Source: a virus
Direction: 5' to 3' (one strand)
Length of the DNA: 43,895 nt
IMG/VR virus record: IMGVR_UViG_3300049794_000015
Location: 1-43,895 of that record
Part shown: positions 1 to 9,092 of the stretch, in pieces
How positions within the stretch are numbered: position 1 is the first letter of the stretch
How the letters are laid out: each line of letters starts with the position of its first letter
The notes under the pieces: generated by a model
What the model saw: only the letters and a program-made list of their open reading frames with translations
Databases searched by the model: none
Told to the model about the DNA's origin: nothing
Program-made: the position numbers and the translations under genes

Positions 1-127
1 AGGGTGGATCCACGTGATTTTCAGGTATATCGACCATCAGGAGCGGCTGTATCTCGACCATGGGGTGACGGCCATCCCGGGGTATGAGCGGGAGTGGCCG
101 GAGGGTCCACCGGCGGACGGCCGGTGG
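1..127. repeat. Terminal direct repeat (left copy)
   Basis: These 127 bases recur exactly at 43769-43895. A repeat of exactly 127 nt equals a common maximum k-mer of short-read assemblers, so it most likely marks circular closure of the contig and not a biological terminal repeat. It carries the start of the gene at 14-334. Confidence 0.95.
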
Positions 128-334
128 GTGCCGGCGGACGACGACGCGGAGAAATGGGCCACAGACCAGACCGCAAAACAAGAACCCGCCGACACGGACA
201 CCACGCCGGACACCGACACGGACGAAAAACCAGCCGACAGCGCGTCCACGCAGGTAGCAGCCCCGGTCATCGAGGAGACTACGACCGCCGAGCAGGACAC
301 CACGACGGCCCGCACCACACCGAAGAGGAAGTGA
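14..334 (+). CDS. Small virion-region protein, unknown function
   Basis: This 106-aa protein starts with GTG and is preceded by AGGAAGG-type Shine-Dalgarno sequence, visible in full in the right-end copy. Residues 1-45 are ordered and aromatic-rich (FRYIDHQERLYLDHG). The rest is a low-complexity Asp/Thr/Pro/Ala tail ending in a basic RTTPKRK stretch. It sits between the tail terminator candidate (43200-43760 across the circle junction) and the tail tube gene, a place where siphoviruses often carry a small head-tail or tail accessory protein. I do not recognise the family. An acidic disordered tail with a basic end would suit a structural or scaffold-like accessory role, but that is inference. 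Confidence 0.75.
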   Translation: MIFRYIDHQERLYLDHGVTAIPGYEREWPEGPPADGRWVPADDDAEKWATDQTAKQEPADTDTTPDTDTDEKPADSASTQVAAPVIEETTTAEQDTTTARTTPKRK

Positions 335-338
335 CCGG

Positions 339-1583
339 ATGCCCACACCAGGCACATTCGCCTCCGCGAAACAGTTCGTCGGGGTCGCCAAAGAGCCGGC
401 CAACGCCCAGGGGACCGCGGTCGCCCCCACCTACACCATGCCCATGGAAAGCTTCAAACCCTCCGACAAGCCGGTGTGGTTGGACGACAAGGCATGGCGC
501 GGGTCGATGGGTGACGACTACGGCCGCCAGCAGGGCGTCATCAAAACCGACTGGTCCGCGTCCGGCGCGTGCTTCGGCGACACGCTCGGGTTCTTTTTGG
601 CGAACATCCTGGGTGATGACGCCTACTCCGGCGGGACCCCGTCCGGGTCACCGACCACCACCACCGGCGCGCTCACCGCCGGGTCGTCCACGGTGGTGCC
701 GGTGACCTCCGCGACCGGCATCACGCCCGGTGTGGTGCTGCAGCTGGACACCTCCGGGCTGCTGGAGAACGTCACCGTCCTGTCGGTCGCGTCCCTGAAC
801 GTGACCCTGACGGCGCCGGTCGCCAAGTCCCACCTGACCGCGGCGTCGGTGCAGGTGGTGACCGCGCCGTTCACCTCGGCGTTCTCGCTGTACAACGCCG
901 GCCAAGGCCAGTCCCCGACGCACACATTCACGCATTTCCAGGGCCCCGCGGCGTCGACCGGGACCCGCCAGTACCCGGGGTCGTGCCTGTCGGATCTGAC
1001 CCTGAAATGGGACGCCGAGTCGCAGCTGTTCACGTTCGACGCGAAGGCGTTGTCCTGGCCGTCGGTGATCGCCGGGGCGACCCCGACCAGCGCGCCGTCG
1101 ACGGTGACCCCGGTCGCGTCGTGGCGGGGGATCCTCGGTATCGCCGGGCCGGCGTCCGGGGGGACGCTGGTGAAGAACGTGACCGGCGGTGAGATCAACA
1201 TCAAACGTGAGCTGGAAGCGATCTTCACCAGCCAGAACGTGCAAACCCCGTACATCATTCAGCGGGGGAAGCTGTCGGTCGCGGTGAAGTTGAACTTTAT
1301 CGCCGTCGACGAGGCGCCTTACCTCGCGATGATCAACAACACTCAGCCGCAAGTGCAGCTCATCCTCGACAACGGGGTGGTCGGCGCGACCCAAACCCAG
1401 TTCAAAGTGGACATGCAGCAGACCGCGTACCGAGTCGCGGACTACAACGCCGGCAAAGCCGCCGTGGAGTACGCGGTCGAAGCGGACGCGATTTTCAACG
1501 CCACCAACGCCGGTGACTCCGGGGGCATGTCGCCGTGCAAGGTGACTGTCCTCAACGCGGTCGCCCCCTCGACCTACCAGTAA
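339..1583 (+). CDS. Major tail (tube) protein with inserted beta module
   Basis: This 414-aa protein should polymerise into the tail tube. The assignment rests on position (upstream of the frameshifted chaperone pair and tape measure) and on the tail-tube-like composition, rich in Thr, Ser, Val and Gly, with alternating beta pattern. The ATG at 339 follows a GAGGAAG ribosome site. Residues about 104-172 look like an inserted beta module (starting after SPTTTTGALTAGSS, containing ATGIT and ending near VQVV). The same module pattern appears in the head-tail connector at 42319-43203. The C-terminal part (about 280-414) resumes a compact beta/alpha fold. No enzymatic motif is present. Confidence in 'tail tube' is high from synteny and moderate from sequence. 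Confidence 0.85.
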   Translation: MPTPGTFASAKQFVGVAKEPANAQGTAVAPTYTMPMESFKPSDKPVWLDDKAWRGSMGDDYGRQQGVIKTDWSASGACFGDTLGFFLANILGDDAYSGGTPSGSPTTTTGALTAGSSTVVPVTSATGITPGVVLQLDTSGLLENVTVLSVASLNVTLTAPVAKSHLTAASVQVVTAPFTSAFSLYNAGQGQSPTHTFTHFQGPAASTGTRQYPGSCLSDLTLKWDAESQLFTFDAKALSWPSVIAGATPTSAPSTVTPVASWRGILGIAGPASGGTLVKNVTGGEINIKRELEAIFTSQNVQTPYIIQRGKLSVAVKLNFIAVDEAPYLAMINNTQPQVQLILDNGVVGATQTQFKVDMQQTAYRVADYNAGKAAVEYAVEADAIFNATNAGDSGGMSPCKVTVLNAVAPSTYQ

Positions 1584-1600
1584 GCAAAGGACGTCCCGAG

Positions 1601-2044
1601 ATGACCGAACCCGAGCACAACCCACCGCCGAACAGCCTGGTGGTGAAACACACCGAGCGCCACCAGTTGCCGTCCGGCGGCTGGCTGGACATGACCGACC
1701 CGGAGCGGATGCGCGCCAAAGACCTCCGGCGGATCACGCTCGCCGCACGCGTCGGCGCCGACGACGGGAACATGGCGGTGATGTTCCGGGTCACCGACCA
1801 CCTGGCCGCCACCCTGTTCACCGACTGGAAACTGCCCTACCCGCCGTCCGACACCGACGACGGGCAGCCCCGTGACTGGGTGCTGCCCCGCGTCGACCTG
1901 GCCATGGTCGAGGAACTCGAACCGGCCGACTACAACAAGGTCCGCAAGCTGCTCGAACCGGCGGTGAAGCTGCTGTTCCCGGGGGACCCGGACCCCTCGG
2001 ACTATGAGGATGAGTCGTCCCCTACCGGGCCCGCGAGCGCATAA
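1601..2044 (+). CDS. Tail assembly chaperone (gpG-like, short form)
   Basis: The 147-aa product lies between tail tube and tape measure, the standard place for the tail assembly chaperone that binds the tape measure during tail assembly. I chose the ATG at 1601, 17 nt after the tail tube stop; an in-frame upstream start at 1535 would overlap the tube gene. It has an N-terminal beta region (about 15-30), a helical middle (DPERMRAKDLRRITLAAR) and an acidic C-terminus ending shortly after DPSDYEDESS. The acidic C-terminus and the overlap with an open -1 frame (2014-2256) are typical of gpG/gpGT pairs. The long form is described separately. Confidence 0.82.
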   Translation: MTEPEHNPPPNSLVVKHTERHQLPSGGWLDMTDPERMRAKDLRRITLAARVGADDGNMAVMFRVTDHLAATLFTDWKLPYPPSDTDDGQPRDWVLPRVDLAMVEELEPADYNKVRKLLEPAVKLLFPGDPDPSDYEDESSPTGPASA

Positions 2045-2256
2045 GAGCGCGTCTCGCGGGCCGCACCCCGGCGACCCCGACACTGCCGGGGGAACCGACG
2101 TTGTGGGAGAAGGCGTATCAGACGTTCTGGTGGCTGGAACGGTGGGGGATGCGCCCGTGGGAGGTGGAACGGCTCGACGCATCGGACTACATCCGGGTGC
2201 CGCAGATAGCGGCCATGAACGACGAGATGATCATCGAAGCACGGCAGAGGGGGTGA
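2014..2256 (+). CDS. Tail assembly chaperone long-form extension (-1 frame)
   Basis: Frame -1 relative to 1601-2044 is open from 2014 to the TGA at 2254-2256 and has no ATG near its beginning. It encodes a convincing protein segment with aromatic-rich text (LWEKAYQTFWWLERWGMRPW, then DYIRVPQIAAMNDEMIIEAR). This resembles the second part of siphovirus gpGT-type chaperones. It is probably expressed by -1 ribosomal frameshifting within 2014-2042. The best site is C-CCU at 2020-2023, where a CCU codon (2021-2023) can re-pair as CCC (2020-2022). The fusion from 1601 would be about 218 aa. A separate TTG start near 2101 is an alternative. Confidence 0.7.
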   Translation, partial: VVPYRARERIRARLAGRTPATPTLPGEPTLWEKAYQTFWWLERWGMRPWEVERLDASDYIRVPQIAAMNDEMIIEARQRG

Positions 2257-2263
2257 ACCCGGG

Positions 2264-2710
2264 GTGGAACTGATCGCGGAAATGTCGTCCTGGACCGAAG
2301 CGATAGCCCTGCTCACCGCCAAAGCGGCCGCGTTGGACCACGCCACCCGCGAGGGTGTGGTGCTGATGGCGCACCGTACCGAAGCGGCCACCAAACGCAC
2401 CCTGGCCACCAGCAGCCACGGGCGCCGCACCCCCACCCCCTCAAACCCCGGGGAACCACCGTCGATGATCTCCGGGAACCTCATGCGCAGCATCGCCGTG
2501 CAAGGCCCTGTGGGGCTCGCTGGCAGCTGGGAAGCATCCGTGGGGCCCACCGCCGTCTACGGGCGGATACAGGAGCTGGGCGGAAAAACCGGGCGCGGGC
2601 ACCGCACCACCCTCCCGGCACGCCCGTACCTCGAACCGTCCTGGGAGTCCGTCCGGGTCGAACTGGTCGCGATCATGGCCGGCGTGTGGCGCCGCGCATT
2701 GGAGGTGTGA
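2264..2710 (+). CDS. HK97 gp10-like tail/head-tail completion protein
   Basis: The 148-aa product begins with GTG, 8 nt after the chaperone stop. The pattern SGNLMRSI ... VGPTAVYGRIQELGG ... LPARPYLEPSWE (about residues 70-130) matches the HK97 gp10-like / phage morphogenesis family, which helps complete the head-tail joint or tail tube end. Residues 1-50 are a helical N-terminus. In many siphoviruses this gene sits upstream of the tail tube; here it is between chaperone and tape measure, which is unusual but not unique. It ends 3 nt before the tape measure GTG, so the two are probably translationally coupled. Confidence 0.72.
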   Translation: MELIAEMSSWTEAIALLTAKAAALDHATREGVVLMAHRTEAATKRTLATSSHGRRTPTPSNPGEPPSMISGNLMRSIAVQGPVGLAGSWEASVGPTAVYGRIQELGGKTGRGHRTTLPARPYLEPSWESVRVELVAIMAGVWRRALEV

Positions 2711-2713
2711 CCC

Positions 2714-5700
2714 GTGGATGTCGTGCCCCCCATGGTGGTCCGGTTCGTGGCGACCACCACCGAAGCGGTCGCCGAGATCAAAGCCCTGACCGCGTCGTTC
2801 GAACAGGCCGGCGCCGCGGTGAAGGCCTCGACCACCGAAATGTCGGCGGCGGTCGCGAAGGCCGGCGAGTCAGTCACCGCGGAGACCCGCGCGGTGCAGG
2901 CCGAGAACGACAAGATCATGCGTTCGTTCCAGGCCACCGCAGCCAGCGCGACCAGGGCGAACGAAGAGATCTACCTCTCGATGCAGGCCATGCGCTCCAA
3001 GTCCGTGGCCGAGCTGTCGGCGCTGGAAGCCCAGGAAGCGAAAGCAGCCGCGGCCACGGAGGCGTTCGGCGCGTCGATGGTCGCTGGGGAGACGACCGCG
3101 GCGGAAGCGGCCGCGGTGCAGGCCGGGGCGTTGAAGAAAGTCGCGATCGGCGCCGGTCTGGTCGCTGGGGTGCTCGCGGGTGAGTCGCTGCATATGGCCG
3201 CGGACTTCCAGACGTCCACGACCAGGTTGGAAACCTCGGCGGGTGAGTCCGCGGCCGGTCTCGCTGTGGTCCGCAAGGGCATCTTGGACATGGCCGGTGA
3301 GGTGGGTGTCTCGGCCGACGAGATGTCCAAGGCGATGTACATGATCGAGTCCGCGTCCTATCACGGTGAGGCCGGGCTCGGTGTGCTGCGGGCCGCGATG
3401 GAGGGCTCGAAAGCGGAAGGCGCGGACGCGGCGAAGGTCGCCAACGCGTTGACCTCCGCGTTGCGTGACTACTACCCGCACGCCGAGAAAGCCGGGGACG
3501 TCACTGCGGCCGCGGCGTTGACGATGTCGAAATTCGTCGGGGCGACCAGCGCGGGCAAGATGACGTTCGACGACCTGGCCGGGTCGCTGCACACCCTGTT
3601 GCCCGCGGCGATGGCGGCCGGGGTCGGGATGGATGACGCGCTCGCCGCCCTGGCCAGCATGACCGTGCACGGTGTCAGCGCCGAGCAGGCCACCCAAAAC
3701 CTCGCCCACGCGCTCGGCCACCTGCAGACCCTCACCGCACCCCAGGCGAAAGAGTTCGCGCTGCTCGGCATCTCTGCGATGCAGCTGAAAGACAACCTGT
3801 CCAAGAAAGGCCTCACGGGCACCGTCGAGGACGTCGGCAACGCGATCCAGTCCCACATGGACGCTGCCGGGCACGTGGTGCTGCACCTGATGGACGCGCT
3901 GAAAGGCCTCCCACCGGAGGTGCAGAAGCTCGGCCAATCCATGCTGGATGGCTCGATTGACGCCGGGCAGTTCACGAAAGCCACCAAGGGGCTGACGGTC
4001 GAGCAGCAAGGCCAAGCCGCCGGATTCGCGACCCTCGCGAAATCGACACACGGTTTGGGTAAGGAACAAAAAGACGGCACCCTCGTCTACCAAACCTATT
4101 CCGAAGCGCTGAAAGCCGCGATGGGTGACCAGACCGGTTTGAACGTCGCCCTGATGATCGGCAAAGAGAACATGGGGTACACGAAAGGCGCACTGGATCA
4201 AATCAATGCCGCGATGCCGGACGCTGAGGGGCACGTGAAAGGGTTCGCCGAAGTACAGGGCACATTTAACCAGAAAATGGCTGAGGCTAAAGACTCTATC
4301 GGCGCGATGGCCATCAAGATCGGCACCTATTTGTTGCCGGCGTTCACCGCGATCGGTGGGGTCGTCGCGAACGTCACCGGCTACCTGTCGCACAACGAGG
4401 CCGCGGCGAAAGCGCTCGCGGTCGCGATCGGGGTCGTGCTGGCCGGCGCGCTGGTCGCGGGCGCAGTCGGTTTGATGGGGTGGTTGCGGAACCTCACCCC
4501 GATGACGTCCGCTGTCATGGGGACGACCGCGAAAATCGGTTTGCTCGCAACAGGTTTCAGCATCGGGTTCAACAATATGGACACGTTCGCCGGTAAGGCC
4601 GTCTTGGTGGTGACCGCGCTCACCGCGATCAGCACGGTGGTGCCGCTGGTGACCGGCGCGGTCGGGAAAGTCAAGGACGGGGTGGGGAACGCCAAGGGTG
4701 CGTTGTCCAACTTCGGGGCCGGTGTGGGGGCCGCTGAAGGTGCGGTGGGGAAGTTCGGGAAGATCGCCGGTGGTGTCGGCAGCTTCTTGACCGGGCCGTG
4801 GGGGATCGCGATCGGCCTGGCGGTCGGCGCGCTTGCCTTGTTCAGTAACAAGTCTGATGACGCGCACGGCGCGGTCGACGAGCTGACCAAAGCGATCTCG
4901 GATGACAGCAACAAACTTGGCGACAACGCGCGCGCCTGGACGTCGCACAAGTTGGAGACTGATGGTGCCCTGTCGAACGCGAAAGACCTTGGTATCTCAG
5001 AGAAGGAACTCACCGATGCGTTGATCAACCAGGGCCCCGAGCTGGACGCGATCAAGACGAAACTGCAGGCGGTGGTGAAAGCCGGGGCGGACGCGGGCAA
5101 CGTCGGCGACCAGGTGACCGGCGCGATCGACCCCACCACGTCGATGGCCGGCGCACAGAAACTGATCGACGAGATCAACAGTGTGGCGGGTTCGTTGAAC
5201 GCGTCGCGGGACGCGGCGGTGCGGCAGTCCAATGCGTTGCACAAGTCGGCGGGTGAACTGGACTCGAACGCGTCGGCGTCGGTCCGGGCGGATAACACGA
5301 GCGGGGATCTTGCGACAACATCGCAGAAGGTCACCGATGCGATGGACGCGGAGAAAAACGAGGCGAAGCTCCTCACTGATCAACTGGACTTTTTGAACGG
5401 CGGGAACATTGACGCCGCGCGCGGGGCGTTGCGGTTCAAGGATTCCGTTGACGCCGTCACCAAGGGTTTTCAGGACAACGGGACCGCGGTCGATTTGAAC
5501 TCGGAAGCGGGCCGGAAAAACCTGGGGATCATCCTCGACGGGGCGGAGGCGGCGAAAACGCACGCGGCTGCGGTCGCCACCCAAACCCACAGTGTGGAGG
5601 AAGGGAACAAGGCGTTCCAGGGTGACGTGGCCGCGTTGCAGGACGTGATGCGAAACGCTCACCTGAGTGCGGACCAGATCCAATGGTTGACGGACAAGTA

Positions 5701-6244
5701 TTTGCAGGTCCCGCACGATTTGGATACCAAGTTGAGTCTGGATGTGTCGGGTGCGATGGCCGCGTTGGCGTCGGTCAAGAAAGCGATGGCGTCGGTGTCG
5801 TCGTGGGTGCCAGGTTTGGGGCATGCCGTTGGTGGCCTGATCGAGCACCACGCCACCGGCGGCCTGTCCGGTTTCCCGGGGTTCCCGGGAGGTGGGGCGG
5901 TGTCCGGGTCCGGGTCCGAGTCCTCAGACGGGAACCTGTCCTGGTTGTCGATCAACGAATATGTGCAGCGCGCGTCCGCGGTCAAGCTCGCTGGGGTGCC
6001 GGTGATGGACGCGTTGAACAGCGGGAACCTGCGTGGCGCGCATGCGCTGCTCGGGGAGCGCATCGGGGTGACGGGGATGCCCCGCGCTGCTGGTGCAGGT
6101 GCCGGCGGCGGGAACGTGAACGTCGTGCTGAACGTGCAGGGAAGTGTCCTGGCCGAGCGGGACTTGAAGAAGCGCGTCCAGGAAATGTTCCTACGCAACG
6201 ATCTCCGTAACGTCACCAACGGCCTGTCCGTGGCGGTGAAATAG
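2714..6244 (+). CDS. Tape measure protein
   Basis: The 1176-aa protein is the longest in the window and occupies the tape-measure position. Residues 1-115 are Ala/Glu-rich and likely coiled coil. About 140-360 resemble the TP901-type tape measure core (GVSADEMSKAMYMIES, then TFDDLAGSLHTLLPAAMAAG and SAEQATQNLAHAL). Hydrophobic, probably membrane-active segments lie near 535-595 and 625-655. A Gly-rich stretch (GLSGFPGFPGGGAVSGSGS) lies near 1050, before a compact C-terminal domain. It sets tail length and may help DNA entry through the cell envelope. By the usual rule of about 0.15 nm per residue, the tail would be around 175 nm. GTG start, 3 nt after the preceding stop. Confidence 0.92.
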   Translation: MDVVPPMVVRFVATTTEAVAEIKALTASFEQAGAAVKASTTEMSAAVAKAGESVTAETRAVQAENDKIMRSFQATAASATRANEEIYLSMQAMRSKSVAELSALEAQEAKAAAATEAFGASMVAGETTAAEAAAVQAGALKKVAIGAGLVAGVLAGESLHMAADFQTSTTRLETSAGESAAGLAVVRKGILDMAGEVGVSADEMSKAMYMIESASYHGEAGLGVLRAAMEGSKAEGADAAKVANALTSALRDYYPHAEKAGDVTAAAALTMSKFVGATSAGKMTFDDLAGSLHTLLPAAMAAGVGMDDALAALASMTVHGVSAEQATQNLAHALGHLQTLTAPQAKEFALLGISAMQLKDNLSKKGLTGTVEDVGNAIQSHMDAAGHVVLHLMDALKGLPPEVQKLGQSMLDGSIDAGQFTKATKGLTVEQQGQAAGFATLAKSTHGLGKEQKDGTLVYQTYSEALKAAMGDQTGLNVALMIGKENMGYTKGALDQINAAMPDAEGHVKGFAEVQGTFNQKMAEAKDSIGAMAIKIGTYLLPAFTAIGGVVANVTGYLSHNEAAAKALAVAIGVVLAGALVAGAVGLMGWLRNLTPMTSAVMGTTAKIGLLATGFSIGFNNMDTFAGKAVLVVTALTAISTVVPLVTGAVGKVKDGVGNAKGALSNFGAGVGAAEGAVGKFGKIAGGVGSFLTGPWGIAIGLAVGALALFSNKSDDAHGAVDELTKAISDDSNKLGDNARAWTSHKLETDGALSNAKDLGISEKELTDALINQGPELDAIKTKLQAVVKAGADAGNVGDQVTGAIDPTTSMAGAQKLIDEINSVAGSLNASRDAAVRQSNALHKSAGELDSNASASVRADNTSGDLATTSQKVTDAMDAEKNEAKLLTDQLDFLNGGNIDAARGALRFKDSVDAVTKGFQDNGTAVDLNSEAGRKNLGIILDGAEAAKTHAAAVATQTHSVEEGNKAFQGDVAALQDVMRNAHLSADQIQWLTDKYLQVPHDLDTKLSLDVSGAMAALASVKKAMASVSSWVPGLGHAVGGLIEHHATGGLSGFPGFPGGGAVSGSGSESSDGNLSWLSINEYVQRASAVKLAGVPVMDALNSGNLRGAHALLGERIGVTGMPRAAGAGAGGGNVNVVLNVQGSVLAERDLKKRVQEMFLRNDLRNVTNGLSVAVK

Positions 6245-9079
6245 GTGGCCGCCGGTCGGGTGTGGCCGCTGGTGGATGTGGTCGCCGACTTCACCGCCGG
6301 GCCACCGAACACGCCCGGCGCCGGTTCGGTGTCGCTGTCCTCAGCCGGTTCGGTGGTGCGGGAGTGGGCGAACAAACGCGGACGGCAGTACGAGATGGGG
6401 GTCGCGGAAGCCGGCGAACTGGACCTGCCCAACCTGCATGACCCGGTGGAGAACCTGAACCCGCTCAACGTGTCCTCGCCGTGGAACTCGGGCGCGAACC
6501 TGCTGTTGCCGTATAGGTGTGTGCGGGTGCATGCGTGGTGGAACGCTGCGGCCGGGGATGTGTCAGGGAACCTGCTCGCCAACAACAACCCCATTCCTGG
6601 GCAGCCGGCGTTGGCGAACAACTACGGCTACGACCCGTCGTTCGAGTCGTGGTGGGTGGTGCAGAACCCCACCAGCGGGACGACGATCGCGACGTCGACC
6701 ACGCACCCCAACGGGTCGTTCACGACGTGGCGGATCATCGTGGCCACAGCGGGAGACAACTTCTCCTGGCTACCGCGGCTGGTGCCGGGCCGCACGTACA
6801 CGGTCACCGTCGACTTGTGGGCGGTCGCGACGGCGGTGGAGGTCGGGTATCAGCCTGGTGGTGGTGTCGCGGCGACGACCGCGACCACGACCACGACCGG
6901 CGCGTGGCAGAACCGGTCGATCACGTTCACGGCGACCACTGTCGGGAACCTCTACATGCGGCAAACCGCGGGGTCGTTCCCGGCGACGTTCTACTACTCG
7001 AACTTGCGCACCACGGGCCTGGTGCCCGGCTGGTCGGTCACCGGCGGCACCACGATGGGCTACACCACCGCCCAAGCCCACGCAGGGGACTACGCGCTGA
7101 CCGCGACCACCACCAACGGGACGGACACGGCGAGCGTGCCGTTGTGGACGGCACCAGGACGCACGTACACGTTTTCCGCATGGATGCGGTCTTCCACCGC
7201 GGCGACGACCACCACGTTGACGGTGGCGGGGCAGACGGTCACCCAAACGACCCTGAACACGTGGGAACGGAAAACGATCACGTTCGTCGCGACCAGCGCG
7301 ACCGTCACCGCCACCTGGAACACCAGCGCGGCGGCCACCATCTGGATCGACGACATCCAGTTGGAGCTCGCCGCCACGGCGTCGACGTTCTCCACGGTGG
7401 GCCCGATCTACTACGCCCGCTACACCGGCTACATCGAGCGGTACCCGCAAACGTGGGTGGACGCCGGGGTGCACGGCGTGAAGCCGCTGGTGGCGGTCGA
7501 CGCGTTGAGCGTCCTCGCGCGGACCACGATCGTGCAGTCCTACAAAGCGACGGTGCTCGCCGACAACCCCGCGATCTATGTCCCGTACAACGACGCGGCG
7601 GCCCCCCAGGCGGTGACGCGCGTGTCGGGTGGGCAGCCGATGATCGGCTACACCCAGCTGGGCAGCAACAGCGGTGCGGTGAACTTCGGTGGCGACCAAA
7701 CCCTGGACGGGTCACCGGCGGTGACGATCGTGCAGCAGCAAACCCAGCCCGCGACCCTGTTCGACAACACCCAAACCACATGGCTCGGGACCCGGCAGGG
7801 CGCGCTGTCGATCCACCCGCAGACGTTCACGCTGGAACTGTGGCTGAAACCGACCGCGGGCATGCTGTACCTGGGGATGGCCGCGATGCAGGCCGGCGAG
7901 ACGACGGCCGGTTTGCCGTACGGCACTAGCAAGTTCATCGGCTGGGTAACCTCAGCCGGCGGCCGGACCTGCATGCAGTTCACCGACCCGAACGGCACCA
8001 CCACCGGCCCCTATGCCCCGACACAGCTGGGGTTGACGTGGCCCGGCTACCCGGACGGCTTGTGGCATCAGCTGGTGATCGTGCTCCACCCGACCAGCGG
8101 GTTCCGGATCTACGTCGACGGGCAGCCGTCCGGGGATTTCCTGCTCGGCGGGACCCCGTCCGCGTCGATCGCGCTGGACAACATTTTCGCGGAATCCTCC
8201 ACCTATTGGGGTCCGCCGAACAGCAACATGTCCCTGGCCAACCTGACCGCGTATCCGGCCGAGCTGACCGCGGCCACAATCTTGGCGCACTACCAGCGCG
8301 GCGCCGGATATCTCGGGGAAAAGTCCGGTGTCCGGGTCGCGCGGCTACTCACGGCGTATTGGGGTGCCGCCTACAGCGCACCAGCCGGGTATGTGTCGCT
8401 CGCCCCGGACTTCACCTACGACGGGCGGCCGGTCCTGGACTGTATCCAGGAGATCGCGGCCACCGAGTTCGGTTTCATCTACGCCAACGGCGCGGGCCTG
8501 GTGCAGTTCGAGGACCGCTCGTCGCGGGAAGCCCAACAAGCGTCGATCGCGACCCTCGGTGAAGGCGCCGGGGAGATCCACTACAACGAAGCAGAGTTCG
8601 ACTACGACCCCACCTATGTCTATTCGCAGACGTCACTGTCGCGGCCGGGGAACTCGACCCCGGTGGTGCAAACCAACGCTACGGCGATGACCCGATATGG
8701 GCAGCGTGTCCTGTCGGGCACGTTGCAGGTGAACACCGACTGGGAACTACAGGAAATGGGCTCCATCCTGTTGAACCGGTACGCGGTGCCGAAAGTGCGG
8801 GTCAAGAAACTGACGCTGTCGTCCCCGTTCTCTGCGTCTGACTGGTCGTTCATTCTGCGACTTGAGCTGGGGTTGCGGGTGACGGTGAAACGCCGCACGT
8901 CGCAGGGCACGATCATGTCCGCTGACTATTTCGTGGAGAACATCAGCGAGCATGTGGCGACCGATCCGGGTTCGTGGTCGGTCGAGTTGCAGCTGTCCCC
9001 GATTTTCAGTCCCACCACGTGGATTCTGGGTGACCCGGTGTACGGGATTCTGGGTTCTACGACCATTCCGGGTCTATAG
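6245..9079 (+). CDS. Large minor tail protein with carbohydrate-binding-like modules
   Basis: The 944-aa protein begins with GTG immediately after the tape measure stop. The N-terminal 110 residues look like a distal-tail attachment region. Residues about 112-265 and 265-380 resemble two CBM4/9-like jelly rolls (DPSFESW, then AGDYALTATT and TYTFSAWMRSSTA, ending IDDIQLE). About 515-660 has a LamG/concanavalin-like pattern (TFTLELWLKPTAG, DGLWHQLVIVLHP, RIYVDGQPSG). The C-terminal 250 residues are beta-rich and typical of actinophage minor tail proteins. It likely forms the tail tip and binds cell-wall glycopolymers. The domain calls are pattern-based; the tail-tip role is well supported by position. 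Confidence 0.82.
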   Translation: MAAGRVWPLVDVVADFTAGPPNTPGAGSVSLSSAGSVVREWANKRGRQYEMGVAEAGELDLPNLHDPVENLNPLNVSSPWNSGANLLLPYRCVRVHAWWNAAAGDVSGNLLANNNPIPGQPALANNYGYDPSFESWWVVQNPTSGTTIATSTTHPNGSFTTWRIIVATAGDNFSWLPRLVPGRTYTVTVDLWAVATAVEVGYQPGGGVAATTATTTTTGAWQNRSITFTATTVGNLYMRQTAGSFPATFYYSNLRTTGLVPGWSVTGGTTMGYTTAQAHAGDYALTATTTNGTDTASVPLWTAPGRTYTFSAWMRSSTAATTTTLTVAGQTVTQTTLNTWERKTITFVATSATVTATWNTSAAATIWIDDIQLELAATASTFSTVGPIYYARYTGYIERYPQTWVDAGVHGVKPLVAVDALSVLARTTIVQSYKATVLADNPAIYVPYNDAAAPQAVTRVSGGQPMIGYTQLGSNSGAVNFGGDQTLDGSPAVTIVQQQTQPATLFDNTQTTWLGTRQGALSIHPQTFTLELWLKPTAGMLYLGMAAMQAGETTAGLPYGTSKFIGWVTSAGGRTCMQFTDPNGTTTGPYAPTQLGLTWPGYPDGLWHQLVIVLHPTSGFRIYVDGQPSGDFLLGGTPSASIALDNIFAESSTYWGPPNSNMSLANLTAYPAELTAATILAHYQRGAGYLGEKSGVRVARLLTAYWGAAYSAPAGYVSLAPDFTYDGRPVLDCIQEIAATEFGFIYANGAGLVQFEDRSSREAQQASIATLGEGAGEIHYNEAEFDYDPTYVYSQTSLSRPGNSTPVVQTNATAMTRYGQRVLSGTLQVNTDWELQEMGSILLNRYAVPKVRVKKLTLSSPFSASDWSFILRLELGLRVTVKRRTSQGTIMSADYFVENISEHVATDPGSWSVELQLSPIFSPTTWILGDPVYGILGSTTIPGL

Positions 9080-9092
9080 AAAGGGGCGGACG

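Noticed and set aside
94-705. 203-aa plus-strand ORF overlapping the first two genes
   Set aside because: Out-of-frame reading of the genes at 14 and 339; low-complexity and no ribosome site.
648-1625. Long minus-strand ORF opposite the tail tube gene
   Set aside because: Arg/Gly/His-rich text without fold-like pattern; it mirrors the codon bias of the real gene on the plus strand.
2004-2273. 89-aa ORF in the third frame between chaperone and gp10-like gene
   Set aside because: The -1 frame encodes the convincing chaperone extension; this frame has shadow-like composition.
2870-4948. 692-aa minus-strand ORF opposite the tape measure
   Set aside because: Composition is a shadow of the high-GC plus-strand gene (Arg, His, Gly-rich), with no motif or ribosome site.
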